Assembly (NCBI GenBank): GCA_910574185.1 | Contig: CAJSZQ010000022.1 | Location: 1 to 64,000, forward strand | Direction: 5' to 3' | From: Lachnospiraceae bacterium | Lineage (GTDB): Bacteria > Bacillota > Clostridia > Lachnospirales > Lachnospiraceae | DNA length: 64,000 nt | Shown: piece after piece, positions 8,571 through 17,671 of the stretch | How the letters are laid out: each line of letters opens with the position of its first letter | How positions within the stretch are numbered: position 1 is the first letter of the stretch | The notes under the pieces: generated by a model | Databases searched by the model: none | The model's input: the letters and a program-made list of their open reading frames with translations, nothing else | Told to the model about the DNA's origin: nothing | Position numbers and translations under genes: made by a program

Positions 8571-8855
8571 TTATTTCTGCAAAATCTCAACAATTTGATC
8601 CACGATCGGCTCAGTACCTCTTCCTAACAGGAACGCTGTACCGATTACCAACGGACAATGGCACTCTCCGCCCAGTACAGTGGTAGAAATTACCATATCA
8701 TACTGTTTGGACTTTTCAGCAACCTCTGAAGCCTTCCCCTGGGTAATCTGAAACTGACCCTTAAGCCCTCTGTCCTCCAAAGCCTTTGTAACCTTCTGGT
8801 TTACTGCGGTTGAAGTACAGATTCCTGAGCCACATACCAATAAAATCCTCTTCAT
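8571..8855 (-). CDS. gatB: PTS galactitol-family EIIB component
   Basis: This 94-residue cytosolic protein has the phosphorylated-cysteine loop LLVCGSGICTS at its N-terminus (Cys8). IIB passes phosphate from IIA to the sugar bound in IIC. A longer frame reaches 8894, but GGAGGTGTAAAGGAATG places the true start at 8855. It lies between the IIA and IIC genes in the same direction, with gaps of 66-82 bp. Confidence 0.9.
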   Translation of the reverse strand: MKRILLVCGSGICTSTAVNQKVTKALEDRGLKGQFQITQGKASEVAEKSKQYDMVISTTVLGGECHCPLVIGTAFLLGRGTEPIVDQIVEILQK

Positions 8856-8937
8856 TCCTTTACACCTCCTTAAAAAAATAAATTTTATCTGCACATTATA
8901 TAAAACTTACTTTACGCTTTCTTTATATAATGTTGCA

Positions 8938-9414
8938 TTACTCTTTAAAAGAGTTTCCAAATTTCTCCGCCAATTCCTCTGGCGTCTCACAGGCCTTCAA
9001 GCCCGTCAAAAATCCCTCTGTCTGGAAAATATCCATCATTTTGCCTAAGAAATCCACCTGACTCTCTGGCTTTTCGATTGCCATCATAAACATCATCTCG
9101 CATGCCACAGGTTCTTCAGGCATACCCATATGGCAAAATTTCACATCCTTCTTAAGAACCCCTACGGCAATTGCCTGTTTATTTACATGAACGGAATCTG
9201 TGTGGGGAATCGCAATTCCCATCTCATCAAAATTCAGACCTGTACTGAAAACTTTTTCTCTTTCTTTTACAGCTTCAATATAGCTTTCTTTTACAATACC
9301 TTTCTCAAATAAATACTTTGCAAGAATTTCGATTGCCTGCTGATCTGTCTTTGCCTCGATATCCATAAGTATCAATTCCGGAGCAATATAGACGTCTCCT
9401 AATGCATTTGCCAT
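8938..9414 (-). CDS. gatA: PTS EIIA component, fructose/mannitol type
   Basis: The 158-residue EIIA domain protein carries the phosphorylated histidine in GIAIPHTDSVHV (His71). It accepts phosphate from HPr and gives it to the IIB protein. The start follows AAAAAGGAGGTGACAAG. The gene begins 7 bp after the regulator gene's stop, which indicates one transcript for regulator and transporter. Confidence 0.9.
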   Translation of the reverse strand: MANALGDVYIAPELILMDIEAKTDQQAIEILAKYLFEKGIVKESYIEAVKEREKVFSTGLNFDEMGIAIPHTDSVHVNKQAIAVGVLKKDVKFCHMGMPEEPVACEMMFMMAIEKPESQVDFLGKMMDIFQTEGFLTGLKACETPEELAEKFGNSFKE

Positions 9415-9421
9415 GATCTTG

Positions 9422-11479
9422 TCACCTCCTTTTTGCGGCTTTTATTCCGCTTATTTTGTTCAAATTATTTATTGCCTCCAGAATGGATTTCTCGTCCGGA
9501 GCCTCATCCAGAATCTTTTTGATATTCTCATTCCCAAATATCATCATCAAATCATAGATTGCCTGGTTGATACTCTCGGCGCTCTGGACACTAATTCCAA
9601 TCACATATCTGACTGGATCATTGGCCTCATTCTGAAATTCAATCGGAGTTGCAAGCCTTACTAAAGACGCGGCTTCTTTGACGACTCCCTCGCTGGTATC
9701 CGCATGAGGGAGGGCCGTTCCCGGACACACCACGATATAGGGACCATATTTCTCAATATTTGCAATCATCGCATCCACATAACGCAGCTCCACCGCGCCT
9801 GTTTCATACAAAAGCATTCCGGACTTACGGACTGCGTCCCGCCAGTCTGCCGCAGAGTACCCGGCCACCGTCCTGTCCTCGGACAACAGACGGTAAAAGG
9901 CTCCCTGAATATTGGCCTCTTCCGGATTCACAACGTCTATGCCTAAATCCGAATTATCTTCCGTATTACCATCTGTAATCTCTAATACCATTCTCTGAAT
10001 ATCCAGAAGGTCTTCTCTGTTCAGCATGGCAGAACGTACGGTAATGCAGGGAAGCTCTTCACTTTCCAGCGGTATGGTAGATATAATCATCTGGGCTCCC
10101 GCCTTCTTTATCTCGCCGGTATTGTGAACAGATGACACATTCACAATATCTATCATCTCATCCAGCGTCTTGAGCTTCGCCAGCATAAACTGTGCCGTTC
10201 CTCTTCCAGTCTCACAGACCAGCGCCACGCGCACCTTACTGTTCTTAGAGCTCTCAGCCTTCTCTTTTTCCATCACCGAAGCGAAATACAGCACCATGAA
10301 AGACATCTCATCCTCGGAAAATTCTGTACCAATGTATTCCTCTAAAGTGCCTATATTCTTACGGATAATCTCAAACACCTCCGGGTATTCTCTCAGAAGA
10401 GACTCCTTAAGAGGATTTCTTAAGACTTCTCCTGTCTGAAGGCGGTAAACAGCCGAACGCATATGTGCAATCAAAAGATCATACAGCGCAAAATCCAGAT
10501 AAAAATCAATTCCAAAACAACTGGAAACCTGATACAGCGTCTCCGCAATCATCAGCCTCAAATCCAGGGCGTTGCTTTTATGGTGCCGGTCTTTCAAATA
10601 ACTTTTCCCTTTCAGGCAGTCCGTATAATACAGAACTTCTGCCTCCGACGCCAAAAATCCGTACCGGGAACCCAGACTCTCCAGAAGATTCCTGCTGAAC
10701 GTGTATTTGGAACTTTCCTTTAGCTCCCTCATAGTGTTGCAGTAATAATCTGGCAGCATATGATTTTTCACAATGCGGTTTGCAACCATCATCAGCTCAA
10801 TTGCTGTCTCGAAGAACGAATAATCGGACAGAAATGCCTGAAGCAGCTCTTCCTGCTCAATGATGTCCTTTTTAATTAAATTGTATATGCCCAGTTTATC
10901 CACTTCGTTAATTAGGAAATTCCAGAATGCTCCCAGATGATAACCCGTTCCGTAGTCGTTATTGTCTCCGTTTACTTCCAGAAGTTTCAAGATTCCTTTC
11001 CGAATCTGTAACTCCGGCGCGTTTACAATATATCCCCGGCGTACCTGTGAAACTAATTCCATATTATTCTCTTCAAACCATTTCTTCAGCTCGGACAAAT
11101 CATGGAGCAGCGTATTCCTGCTGACGCCGATGATATCCTTTAAATATTCAACCGTCACATAACCGTCGGCATTCATCAGAATCATCGCCAGTATTGTGGA
11201 ACGTTCATTTTTTGATAAATAATATGTATAAAATGTATGTGCCTGAATAAATTTTTCATAGGCGCTGACATCCGGCTTATCTTCTGTGTCAATAAATAAT
11301 TCTCCATTTTTGTCAGACGCGATTAACGGAAGGCTGTGTCCCCAGAGTTCTTCATTGAGTTCCTTAATGTCGGCTCTTATCGTTCTTTCCTGAAGATTAT
11401 ATTTATCAACCAGCTCCAAAACATTCTGCCGATTCCCAAGAATCAGTTCTCTCAATATTTTGTTACTACGTCTGTTCAT
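9422..11479 (-). CDS. PRD-containing BglG/MtlR-type transcriptional regulator with EIIB- and EIIA-like domains
   Basis: This 685-residue regulator has N-terminal helix-turn-helix domains (LQERTIRADIKELNEE and SRNTLLHDLSELK). These are followed by two PRD modules (about 185-400), an EIIB-like domain starting near residue 405 (VALVCETGRGTA, with Cys) and a C-terminal EIIA-like domain with the active-site motif ALPHADTSEG. PTS-dependent phosphorylation of the PRD and EII-like domains is the known way such regulators sense sugar. ATG 11479 follows GAAGGAGACATT and replaces a longer unsupported start at 11536. It is the first gene of the PTS operon and most likely activates it. Confidence 0.88.
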   Translation of the reverse strand: MNRRSNKILRELILGNRQNVLELVDKYNLQERTIRADIKELNEELWGHSLPLIASDKNGELFIDTEDKPDVSAYEKFIQAHTFYTYYLSKNERSTILAMILMNADGYVTVEYLKDIIGVSRNTLLHDLSELKKWFEENNMELVSQVRRGYIVNAPELQIRKGILKLLEVNGDNNDYGTGYHLGAFWNFLINEVDKLGIYNLIKKDIIEQEELLQAFLSDYSFFETAIELMMVANRIVKNHMLPDYYCNTMRELKESSKYTFSRNLLESLGSRYGFLASEAEVLYYTDCLKGKSYLKDRHHKSNALDLRLMIAETLYQVSSCFGIDFYLDFALYDLLIAHMRSAVYRLQTGEVLRNPLKESLLREYPEVFEIIRKNIGTLEEYIGTEFSEDEMSFMVLYFASVMEKEKAESSKNSKVRVALVCETGRGTAQFMLAKLKTLDEMIDIVNVSSVHNTGEIKKAGAQMIISTIPLESEELPCITVRSAMLNREDLLDIQRMVLEITDGNTEDNSDLGIDVVNPEEANIQGAFYRLLSEDRTVAGYSAADWRDAVRKSGMLLYETGAVELRYVDAMIANIEKYGPYIVVCPGTALPHADTSEGVVKEAASLVRLATPIEFQNEANDPVRYVIGISVQSAESINQAIYDLMMIFGNENIKKILDEAPDEKSILEAINNLNKISGIKAAKRR

Positions 11480-11638
11480 AATGTCTCCTTCATCTACTAT
11501 TATTTTAATACTGGCAAAGTGTACAAAAAAGTCCAAATACCATGCGAAAAATTTGCACTAAATTGGGTTATTGGCGAGAATTTTTCTTCTATATCTACAA
11601 GTATTCTTACAATATGCCAAATATGTCTTCTTAAATAC

Positions 11639-11688
11639 ATAAGGACACGCTGCTTTTATATTCTAAAATATAAAACACGTGTCCTTTT
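11639..11688. terminator. Long imperfect hairpin between HAD phosphatase and PTS regulator
   Basis: AAGGACACG..TTTTATATT pairs with AATATAAAA..CGTGTCCTT. It lies just beyond the HAD gene's stop. There is no clean T-tract on the minus strand, so terminator function is only likely. The remaining ~150 bp before the regulator is AT-rich and should hold its promoter, but no convincing -35/-10 pair was seen. Confidence 0.45.
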
Positions 11689-11696
11689 CTATATTC

Positions 11697-12527
11697 TTAT
11701 TTTGTTTTCAATAAATATTGTTCGATGACTCTTGCGCAGCCGTCGTGGTCATTGTCGGCGGTTTCAACATCGCTGATTTCTTTTACGCAAAATCTGGCGT
11801 TTCCCATAGCCACGCCCAGACCAGCCGCTTTTAGAAGCTCGACGTCGTTATCTGAATCGCCGACTGCAATGGTTTCTTCATGGGAAATATTCAGATATTC
11901 GCACAGGGCCAGGAATCCGGCAGCCTTGGATATCCCTGGCGGCATAATCTCCAGGCCGGATTCTTCCGCAAATATCACCGATAACGGCAGGTCTTTCAAC
12001 AGTTCGTAAAACTGATCTCTCAGTTCGATGGTTGCAGAATACAGATTCATTTTTTCAACGGGAACCGGATGTTCTCTGTAACTTCTGATAATATCCTCAT
12101 GAAGAATAGCTGAACGCAATTCGATGTCCTTGTACCGCTCTGCATGAAAATATTCCATCCGCTCTGCATCCTTCCTATTGACCATATTCTGACCTCCGCT
12201 TGCCAGATATACCATGGCATCTTTCTGCTCCGCCAAATCAAGAATGTGACGAACAAGATTCTCTGGAATATGTACTGCAGATACCGCTTTTTCCACAAAA
12301 GAATCGTAAACCAGCGCGCCATTTTCACATACGTAATATCGTACTCTTTTCAATTCCCGGTCATCATAATCCATCAGTTCCCGGTAACTGCGGCCGGTGC
12401 AGATAATGACTGTTTTCCCGCCATCAATGGCCTTTTCAACTGCTTCCTGTACCGGTTCGGATATGACGCCCTGACTGTTTAAGAGCGTACCGTCCATATC
12501 AAATGCAATTAACTTATATTCCTTCAT
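11697..12527 (-). CDS. Cof-type HAD-IIB family phosphatase
   Basis: The 276-residue haloacid dehalogenase-like hydrolase has all family motifs: the nucleophile motif FDMDGTLLNS near the N-terminus, IICTGR in motif II, a motif III lysine in GISKAAGF (~205), and VGDSDNDVELL in motif IV. The C2-type cap between motifs II and III marks the Cof group, which dephosphorylates sugar phosphates and cofactors. ATG 12527 follows AGAGG with 9 bp spacing; the ATG three codons upstream is too close to it. It lies 21 bp after the GpsA-like gene and is probably co-transcribed. Confidence 0.88.
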   Translation of the reverse strand: MKEYKLIAFDMDGTLLNSQGVISEPVQEAVEKAIDGGKTVIICTGRSYRELMDYDDRELKRVRYYVCENGALVYDSFVEKAVSAVHIPENLVRHILDLAEQKDAMVYLASGGQNMVNRKDAERMEYFHAERYKDIELRSAILHEDIIRSYREHPVPVEKMNLYSATIELRDQFYELLKDLPLSVIFAEESGLEIMPPGISKAAGFLALCEYLNISHEETIAVGDSDNDVELLKAAGLGVAMGNARFCVKEISDVETADNDHDGCARVIEQYLLKTK

Positions 12528-12548
12528 CTTGTACATCCTCTTTCTTAT

Positions 12549-13586
12549 TTACATCTCTTTCTGGAATTTTTTCCATGGGATATTGAGCGCCGCTTTCTGA
12601 TTCAGCAACGCGTCCACATGCAGCAGCAGTGGAAAATCTGATTCTTTCGCCCTGCCTGCCTTTGCAAGCGCTCGGACTGCTCTTGCAGTCCGGGTGGCAA
12701 TGACAACAGCCTCAAGGGTCTGTCCTTTTAACTGCTTTAGAATCTCTTCCATAGACATTCCTTTTCCCAGGAGAAGCCCTACCGTTCTGCTCCGCCCCGC
12801 CGCTACGGTAACATTTAAGTCTCCTGCCGCATACATGATATTATCCGTTCCTCCTCCTACAATACGAAGCAAATCCAGCATCTCCTTCACACTCTCCTGA
12901 AAAAGCGCCGCCTCAGAATTATTATGGTTAATCCCGTCATCTCCTGCCTTTTCTGCCATTCCAATCGCCAGCGCGGTTCCAAGAGCATAGCCGTTCTTTA
13001 GGGCCACTGCACATTCCAGTCCTGTCACATCTGTTGTGAGATTAATGATATAATAATCTGTGGCAAATAAACTGCGAATCTGTTGCAGAGTCTCCATACA
13101 GGGACCGCAAAAACCTACGAAAGACGGGTCGTGATCCGCTAAATCTCTGGCCGTACAGGGGCCGCCGATTGCGTAAATCTCCGGTCCCCTTCCCTCTGGA
13201 AGACTTCTCTTCCAATACTCCGGATAGGTCAGCATCGTCCCATCTTCCAAATCCAGCATTCCCTTTGTCACAGAAATCACCGGAACACTCTCTGGAAGAA
13301 CCGGAAGAACCTTCTGTGCAAACCAGTCCACACCAAAACTTGAGACTCCACAGACCACTAAGTCTGCTCCTTCCAGCGCCTCCATCTTTTCCGCATCTCT
13401 GTAATAGCGGATTCCTTCATGCAGCTTTCTCAAAAGATTCACATGATAATTGTCCTGCCGGAGCCTGTCTATTACCTCATCGTCCAGAGGACTTCCCACA
13501 AGCCGCACCTCATGCCTGTTTTCAAACAGGGGAAAGGTTAGCGCCGACGCCATCTGTCCTGCTCCAATTAATGTTACAATACTCAT
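12549..13586 (-). CDS. NAD(P)H-dependent glycerol-3-phosphate dehydrogenase-like protein
   Basis: The 345-residue protein has the GpsA fold. An N-terminal Rossmann motif (VTLIGAGQMASAL) has Ala where the third glycine is usual. SVTKGM lies near residue 105, and the catalytic-lysine region ECAVALKNGYALGTALAIG near residue 195. GpsA reduces dihydroxyacetone phosphate to glycerol-3-phosphate for phospholipid synthesis. The sequence is divergent and may be a second, non-housekeeping copy with another substrate. The ATG follows TAGGAGG. The HAD phosphatase gene immediately downstream could act on its product. Confidence 0.75.
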   Translation of the reverse strand: MSIVTLIGAGQMASALTFPLFENRHEVRLVGSPLDDEVIDRLRQDNYHVNLLRKLHEGIRYYRDAEKMEALEGADLVVCGVSSFGVDWFAQKVLPVLPESVPVISVTKGMLDLEDGTMLTYPEYWKRSLPEGRGPEIYAIGGPCTARDLADHDPSFVGFCGPCMETLQQIRSLFATDYYIINLTTDVTGLECAVALKNGYALGTALAIGMAEKAGDDGINHNNSEAALFQESVKEMLDLLRIVGGGTDNIMYAAGDLNVTVAAGRSRTVGLLLGKGMSMEEILKQLKGQTLEAVVIATRTARAVRALAKAGRAKESDFPLLLHVDALLNQKAALNIPWKKFQKEM

Positions 13587-13690
13587 ACTGGTATTCCTCC
13601 TACTTCGTCATTTTTCATTAGTTATTATAGTATAGAAGCGCGGCTCAGGAAAGCGCCACTGACAGTTTTTCCCCTGCATGAAATGGAACC

Positions 13691-13918
13691 GTTACCGTTC
13701 GTTTTGCCTCAGGCTTGGCCGGAAAGCTTCGGTATCGGAAGCGGAGCAATTCAGAGCCGCTCCTAATGAAAGTAAAATTACTGTTTACATAGTCTTAGAA
13801 ACGAAGGCATTCCTGAGTTTCTTAGAGTATGTTGACAGTAAGTTTACTGGAATGTTGGCTCGCTCCGCTTCCGATACCGAAGCTTTCCGGCCAAGCCTGA
13901 GGCAAAACGAACGGTAAC
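13691..13918. repeat. 228-bp palindromic element with 57-bp perfect arms (family 1, divergent member)
   Basis: Positions 13691-13747 and 13862-13918 are perfect 57-nt inverted repeats with GTTACCGTTC/GAACGGTAAC ends. The 114-bp centre (CGAAGGCATTCCTGAG, GGAATGTT) matches the centre of the elements at 41.5 and 50.9 kb, although the arms are different. It fills most of the 362-bp gap between the GpsA-like and thioesterase genes. Short open frames inside it are by-products of the repeat. Confidence 0.85.
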
Positions 13919-13948
13919 AGTTCTGGCTCTTTTCATCTTCATCCAGAA

Positions 13949-14410
13949 TTATCCATGAAAAGCGCGCAATTCCCGGCGTCTCTCTCCCTTTGCCCATTCT
14001 CTTCTGTCTTCTTCCGTTTCCAGTATCAATCTTGGCACCTCTGCCGGTTTCCCGTCCTTCCCCAGCGCAACCTCCGTAATATAAGCGCAGTTAATCAGCG
14101 TACGGCTGCCGTCCCGATCCTCCACATAAGTCTCCACCTTCACATCCATGGAGGTTCGCCCTACATAGGTAACCTTTCCCTGGAGTACAATTACATCATT
14201 CTGAAAGGCTCCTCTTAAAAATTGAAGATGGTCAATAGAAGCCGTTGTAATATTCATCCGCGAATGCTTCTTCGCCACCAGCGCAGCCACCTCGTCAATC
14301 CACTGCATTAGCATCCCTCCAAACAGACGCCCCGCGCCGTTTAGATGTGTCATACGCACAAGATGCAGACTCTCCACCTTAGAATCTGAAATCCGTCTTC
14401 TCTCCTCCAT
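13949..14410 (-). CDS. Acyl-CoA thioesterase, hotdog fold (YciA/BFIT type)
   Basis: The 153-residue single-hotdog protein contains the acyl-CoA hydrolase pattern HLNGAGRLFGGMLMQWIDEVAA, with the catalytic Asp at about residue 40, and the second-strand motif TTASIDHLQFL. These enzymes hydrolyse acyl-CoAs to free acid and CoA in the cytosol. The C-terminal tail is Arg/Glu rich. The start follows AAGGGAG at a long distance, so initiation may be weak. The 157-bp stretch upstream, before the lipase stop, holds only an unconvincing 73-codon frame. Confidence 0.85.
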   Translation of the reverse strand: MEERRRISDSKVESLHLVRMTHLNGAGRLFGGMLMQWIDEVAALVAKKHSRMNITTASIDHLQFLRGAFQNDVIVLQGKVTYVGRTSMDVKVETYVEDRDGSRTLINCAYITEVALGKDGKPAEVPRLILETEEDRREWAKGERRRELRAFHG

Positions 14411-14567
14411 GCCGTCAAAAATCTCCCTTCTCTTAATACAGGAACAGTCCCGCCTGTTTCACAAATCCTGTGAAGTTCACCCTCTGCAGTCAGGTAAGCC
14501 TCCCCACAAACTACAGGCGCTATCGGCCTCCCAAAAGTGCAAAGCCAGACCATATATGCCCATAACA

Positions 14568-15893
14568 TCACAGCCCTTTCTTCTTCAAGCCATTTACCAG
14601 ACCTACGTAAAATTCCCGCACATCAAAATCCTTAATATTCTCCCGATTCAAATCAATTACATCCCCATGTGAAATCCCACGCTTTCCGTCTGTCATGAGA
14701 AAGAGATAATCCTCTCCCCATGGAAAAGACGTCTCTGACACCAGTCCGTCGTTGGGTCCGTCAAAATACTGTACTAAGTGATGAGAGAAATTCAGTGGAA
14801 ACCGGCCGCCGGACGCTATATTTAATTTGGAGCCTACGCTCTGATAATATACCTCTGGCATATCTTTTACCTCATCGTTAAATCTCTTACAGGCTGTTGC
14901 TGTAAGGTCGTTTACCGCCGCCATAAAGTCAGGATTATCATCTCCCGCTTTCCGAAGCGCAGCATTATAAGCCCCGGCCACTTTGTTCTTCAAAGACTGT
15001 GGAATCTTGTCCAGAAGATAATCTGCAAAAACACAGCCTCTGTGAGGCGTATTAATCGTAGTAAGAGACGCTACATACGGCGCCATCCCTAATATACTAA
15101 CCGCATATCTGGAATCCAGGCCACCTTTTGAGTGAGCGATGATATTCACTTTCTCACAGCCTGTCTCTTTCCGAATTTCCTGAATCCGGGCTGAAAGCTC
15201 CGCCCCGCTGTCAGCCACAGAAGCCGCCGACTGATGATTCCCGTAGAAAATCTTTGCTCCATGAACGGAAAGCTCTTTCGGTATTCTTCCCCAATAATTC
15301 AAATATTTATAATCCCGGAAAAACACCCCATGTACCATCAGAATCGGATATTTCGTCTCACACAACTTCTCCGGCGCTCTTTTTCTCGCTCTCCATATCT
15401 TCTCGCTTTCAAATCTACATTCTTCCGAAGCCAGACGGATAATTCGTATCAGCACAGCCACATTGGCAATGGGAATCCATCCGCAGATAATACCGATGGC
15501 CCGCCACTTTACGCCAATCTGAGCAGACGTAAGATAAACCCGCAGGATTCCGTTCCAAAATACCAGCGCCTCGACAAGAATCACACACAAAAGATCTGCA
15601 AACCACATACCTCTCTGTTCATGAAACATGGACGGCAGCATTGCAGCAAGCCACAGGACAGAACCAGAAACGGAAATCAGAAAATAAATTAAAAGCTCAC
15701 ATCCGTCCGCACACAGTCTGTGACGTAACTTCGGAAGCCTCCTGTTTACCAGCGTCGGAATCACATTCACCCCAAAACAACAGCATACGCAAAGCACAAT
15801 CCACAAATCCCCTGTATGCCGCAATTGCAAAAAAGGTATATTCGCCGTCAGAAAAATCAAAATCCCGCAGACAACTCTTCTAAAGTATCTCAT
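14568..15893 (-). CDS. Membrane-anchored alpha/beta hydrolase (lipase-like)
   Basis: The 441-residue protein starts with four to five hydrophobic helices (residues 5-150), followed by a soluble lipase domain. That domain has PILMVHGVFFRDYKY (oxyanion strand, ~183), the nucleophile elbow IIAHSKGGLDSRYA (Ser ~258) and NTPHRGCVFADYLL, as in triacylglycerol lipases and PGAP1-like hydrolases. A DG..GLVSETSFPWG segment near 385 and a late His supply the rest of the triad. The catalytic domain probably faces the membrane surface and acts on lipids or esters. The Ser elbow is AHSKG rather than GxSxG. The ATG follows GAGGGTGGA. Confidence 0.8.
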   Translation of the reverse strand: MRYFRRVVCGILIFLTANIPFLQLRHTGDLWIVLCVCCCFGVNVIPTLVNRRLPKLRHRLCADGCELLIYFLISVSGSVLWLAAMLPSMFHEQRGMWFADLLCVILVEALVFWNGILRVYLTSAQIGVKWRAIGIICGWIPIANVAVLIRIIRLASEECRFESEKIWRARKRAPEKLCETKYPILMVHGVFFRDYKYLNYWGRIPKELSVHGAKIFYGNHQSAASVADSGAELSARIQEIRKETGCEKVNIIAHSKGGLDSRYAVSILGMAPYVASLTTINTPHRGCVFADYLLDKIPQSLKNKVAGAYNAALRKAGDDNPDFMAAVNDLTATACKRFNDEVKDMPEVYYQSVGSKLNIASGGRFPLNFSHHLVQYFDGPNDGLVSETSFPWGEDYLFLMTDGKRGISHGDVIDLNRENIKDFDVREFYVGLVNGLKKKGL

Positions 15894-16069
15894 TCCACCC
15901 TCACCTCATATCTTCTCTTATACCGCTGTCTTTTATCAGTATAGCGAATAATAAAACATATTACAACATACAATAAGGGCCCACTAAAAAGTAAGCCCCT
16001 GGAGTAAATTATTATTTTCCGTCATCATTACATAATACTTCGTACTTTTTTAAATGTCCCTGAGAGCCA

Positions 16070-16537
16070 TTAATCCTCCCACTCTCTAATCTCCCCGCAT
16101 CCAATCCGGCTTCCGGCGTCTCCCGCCGGCTGGCTATGAAAATCATCCGGCATTTCGTGAACCACTACCGTTCTTCCAATCACATCTTCCGGGAAAAAAC
16201 GCCCGGTAAAGAACATGGTCCAGGCCTCGCCGTCACACACCAAAAGCGGCGGCATATCTCCTTCATGCTGCGGATGCGGCTTGTCCCCAGGATTCAAATG
16301 TCCCCCTGCTTCTGAAAAGGCGTCTCCTTCCCCGCTCCCGCAGGAATGCCCCTCATGAATATGAAAGCCGAAGAATCCGTCTCCCATCTCTCCTTCTCTG
16401 CTCCTGATTCCCGTAAATTCTGCACAGACAATGCTTCCTCCATATGTATCATAAAACTTTACGGTTCCCTGTAAATTCGGATATTTTTCATTTCCACTAA
16501 TCTTAGCACAGGCATCCGGCTCTTGTGGAAGCTTCAT
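16070..16537 (-). CDS. Cu/Zn superoxide dismutase-like protein without signal peptide
   Basis: This 155-residue SodC-family domain has every metal position: FHIHEGHSCG (two Cu His and the disulfide Cys), GGHLNPGDKPHPQHEGD (bridging His, two Zn His and Zn Asp) and VVVHEMPDDFH (Cu His). It ends with the conserved AGSRIGCGEI. Canonical enzymes dismutate superoxide and are normally exported; no signal peptide or lipobox is present here, which implies a cytosolic location. The ATG follows GGGGGAG. It lies 38 bp downstream of the dipeptidase gene. Loops are short, so activity is inferred only. Confidence 0.82.
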   Translation of the reverse strand: MKLPQEPDACAKISGNEKYPNLQGTVKFYDTYGGSIVCAEFTGIRSREGEMGDGFFGFHIHEGHSCGSGEGDAFSEAGGHLNPGDKPHPQHEGDMPPLLVCDGEAWTMFFTGRFFPEDVIGRTVVVHEMPDDFHSQPAGDAGSRIGCGEIREWED

Positions 16538-16575
16538 AGTTGCTCCCCCTTTATACTCTAATATTCTTCACCATT

Positions 16576-17598
16576 CTATGAGGAAACAAGAGTCTTTAGA
16601 ACCCTCTGTGCGTTCTTTCTCCAGATTTCGTCTAACTGACTCTCGGCGACGCCCGCCTTCTTCAGAGCATACCACAAAAACTCCATCTCATCTACCCTGG
16701 CGATATCTTCATACTCCATTCCGTCAAATCCGTCGAAATCTGTTCCTATGGCTGGAAATTCATGCCCTCCTGCCTGCAGCATATGTTTCACATGAGCCGT
16801 CATTTCCTCCAGTCTGGATTCCCTTCCGCCCGACAGAAACATGCCGTAAAAGTTAAGACCTGCCACGCCTCCTGCTTCTGCAAGCTTGCGAATCATCTCA
16901 TCTGTCAGATTTCTCGGATGATCGCATAACTCTCTGCAGTTAGAATGAGACGCTACCACCGGCCCTTTTGCACAATCCAAAATATCCTGGAAACTTCCGT
17001 CCGAGGCATGAGAAACGTCCACAATCATTCCCAGATGTCCTGCATATTCCACCGCTTCCCTCCCAAACGCTTTGAGCCCCTGCTTCATAACCTGTGCGTC
17101 CCTGCTGTTGGGATACCCAAAACAGTTCTCATAATTCCAAATAGGTGTTATCAGCCGCACGCCCCTTTGATAAAGTTCTGTAAGTCTCTCCATCTTTCCA
17201 TCTAAGACGCCGCCTTCTTCTACCGTCAACACAGCGGAAATTCTTCCCGTTTCTTCATTCTTACGAATATCCTCAAAGGAACGCGCATGTGCAATCTCAT
17301 TCGGATACTTCTCACACTGACTGTCAAGTATCTGAATCATGGATAGCACGTCGCTATAACATTCCTCATAGCCGCCTTCTGTCTGAGACAGGCAGGTAAA
17401 ACAGGCAAAAAACTGAGCTAATGTTCCCGCCTTTCGCATCCCCGGAATATGGATACAAAAATCATTCTGCATCAAATCCTTTTCTGAAAAGTTTTCCTGA
17501 ATATCCTCCGCTCCTTTTGTTGCTTTCCGCTTCCTTTTCTTTTTTTCATAATCCAATAATTTCCCCAACGTATCACAATGCATATCAATCAACCGCAT
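16576..17598 (-). CDS. Membrane dipeptidase-type peptidase, family M19
   Basis: The 340-residue metallopeptidase has the renal-dipeptidase signatures: LIDMHCDTLG at the N-terminus (His and Asp ligands), LTVEEGG (bridging Glu ~114), VDVSHASDGS and ASHSNCREL (His ligands), and GTDFDGFDG. M19 enzymes cleave dipeptides, including some with D-residues. A Lys-rich insert (KKKRKRK) follows the first motif. The frame reaches 17646, but the internal ATG 17598 begins the typical family N-terminus and has an AGG-type site; the choice is moderately certain. It precedes the SOD-like gene in the same direction. Confidence 0.88.
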   Translation of the reverse strand: MRLIDMHCDTLGKLLDYEKKKRKRKATKGAEDIQENFSEKDLMQNDFCIHIPGMRKAGTLAQFFACFTCLSQTEGGYEECYSDVLSMIQILDSQCEKYPNEIAHARSFEDIRKNEETGRISAVLTVEEGGVLDGKMERLTELYQRGVRLITPIWNYENCFGYPNSRDAQVMKQGLKAFGREAVEYAGHLGMIVDVSHASDGSFQDILDCAKGPVVASHSNCRELCDHPRNLTDEMIRKLAEAGGVAGLNFYGMFLSGGRESRLEEMTAHVKHMLQAGGHEFPAIGTDFDGFDGMEYEDIARVDEMEFLWYALKKAGVAESQLDEIWRKNAQRVLKTLVSS

Positions 17599-17671
17599 AC
17601 AATCAACCTGACTCCCCTCCGGCGAATACACCCTAAAATATCGCATTCAGCAATAAACTTTTCCGAAACCA

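Noticed and set aside
13678-13997. Overlapping open frames on both strands in the 13.7-13.9 kb gap
   Set aside because: They are translations of the 57-bp inverted repeat arms; the mirrored peptide sequence proves it.
14350-14571. 73-codon minus-strand frame whose ATG overlaps the lipase stop (TGATG)
   Set aside because: It has an AAAGGG site, but it overlaps the thioesterase start by 60 bp in another frame and shows no domain or recognisable composition.
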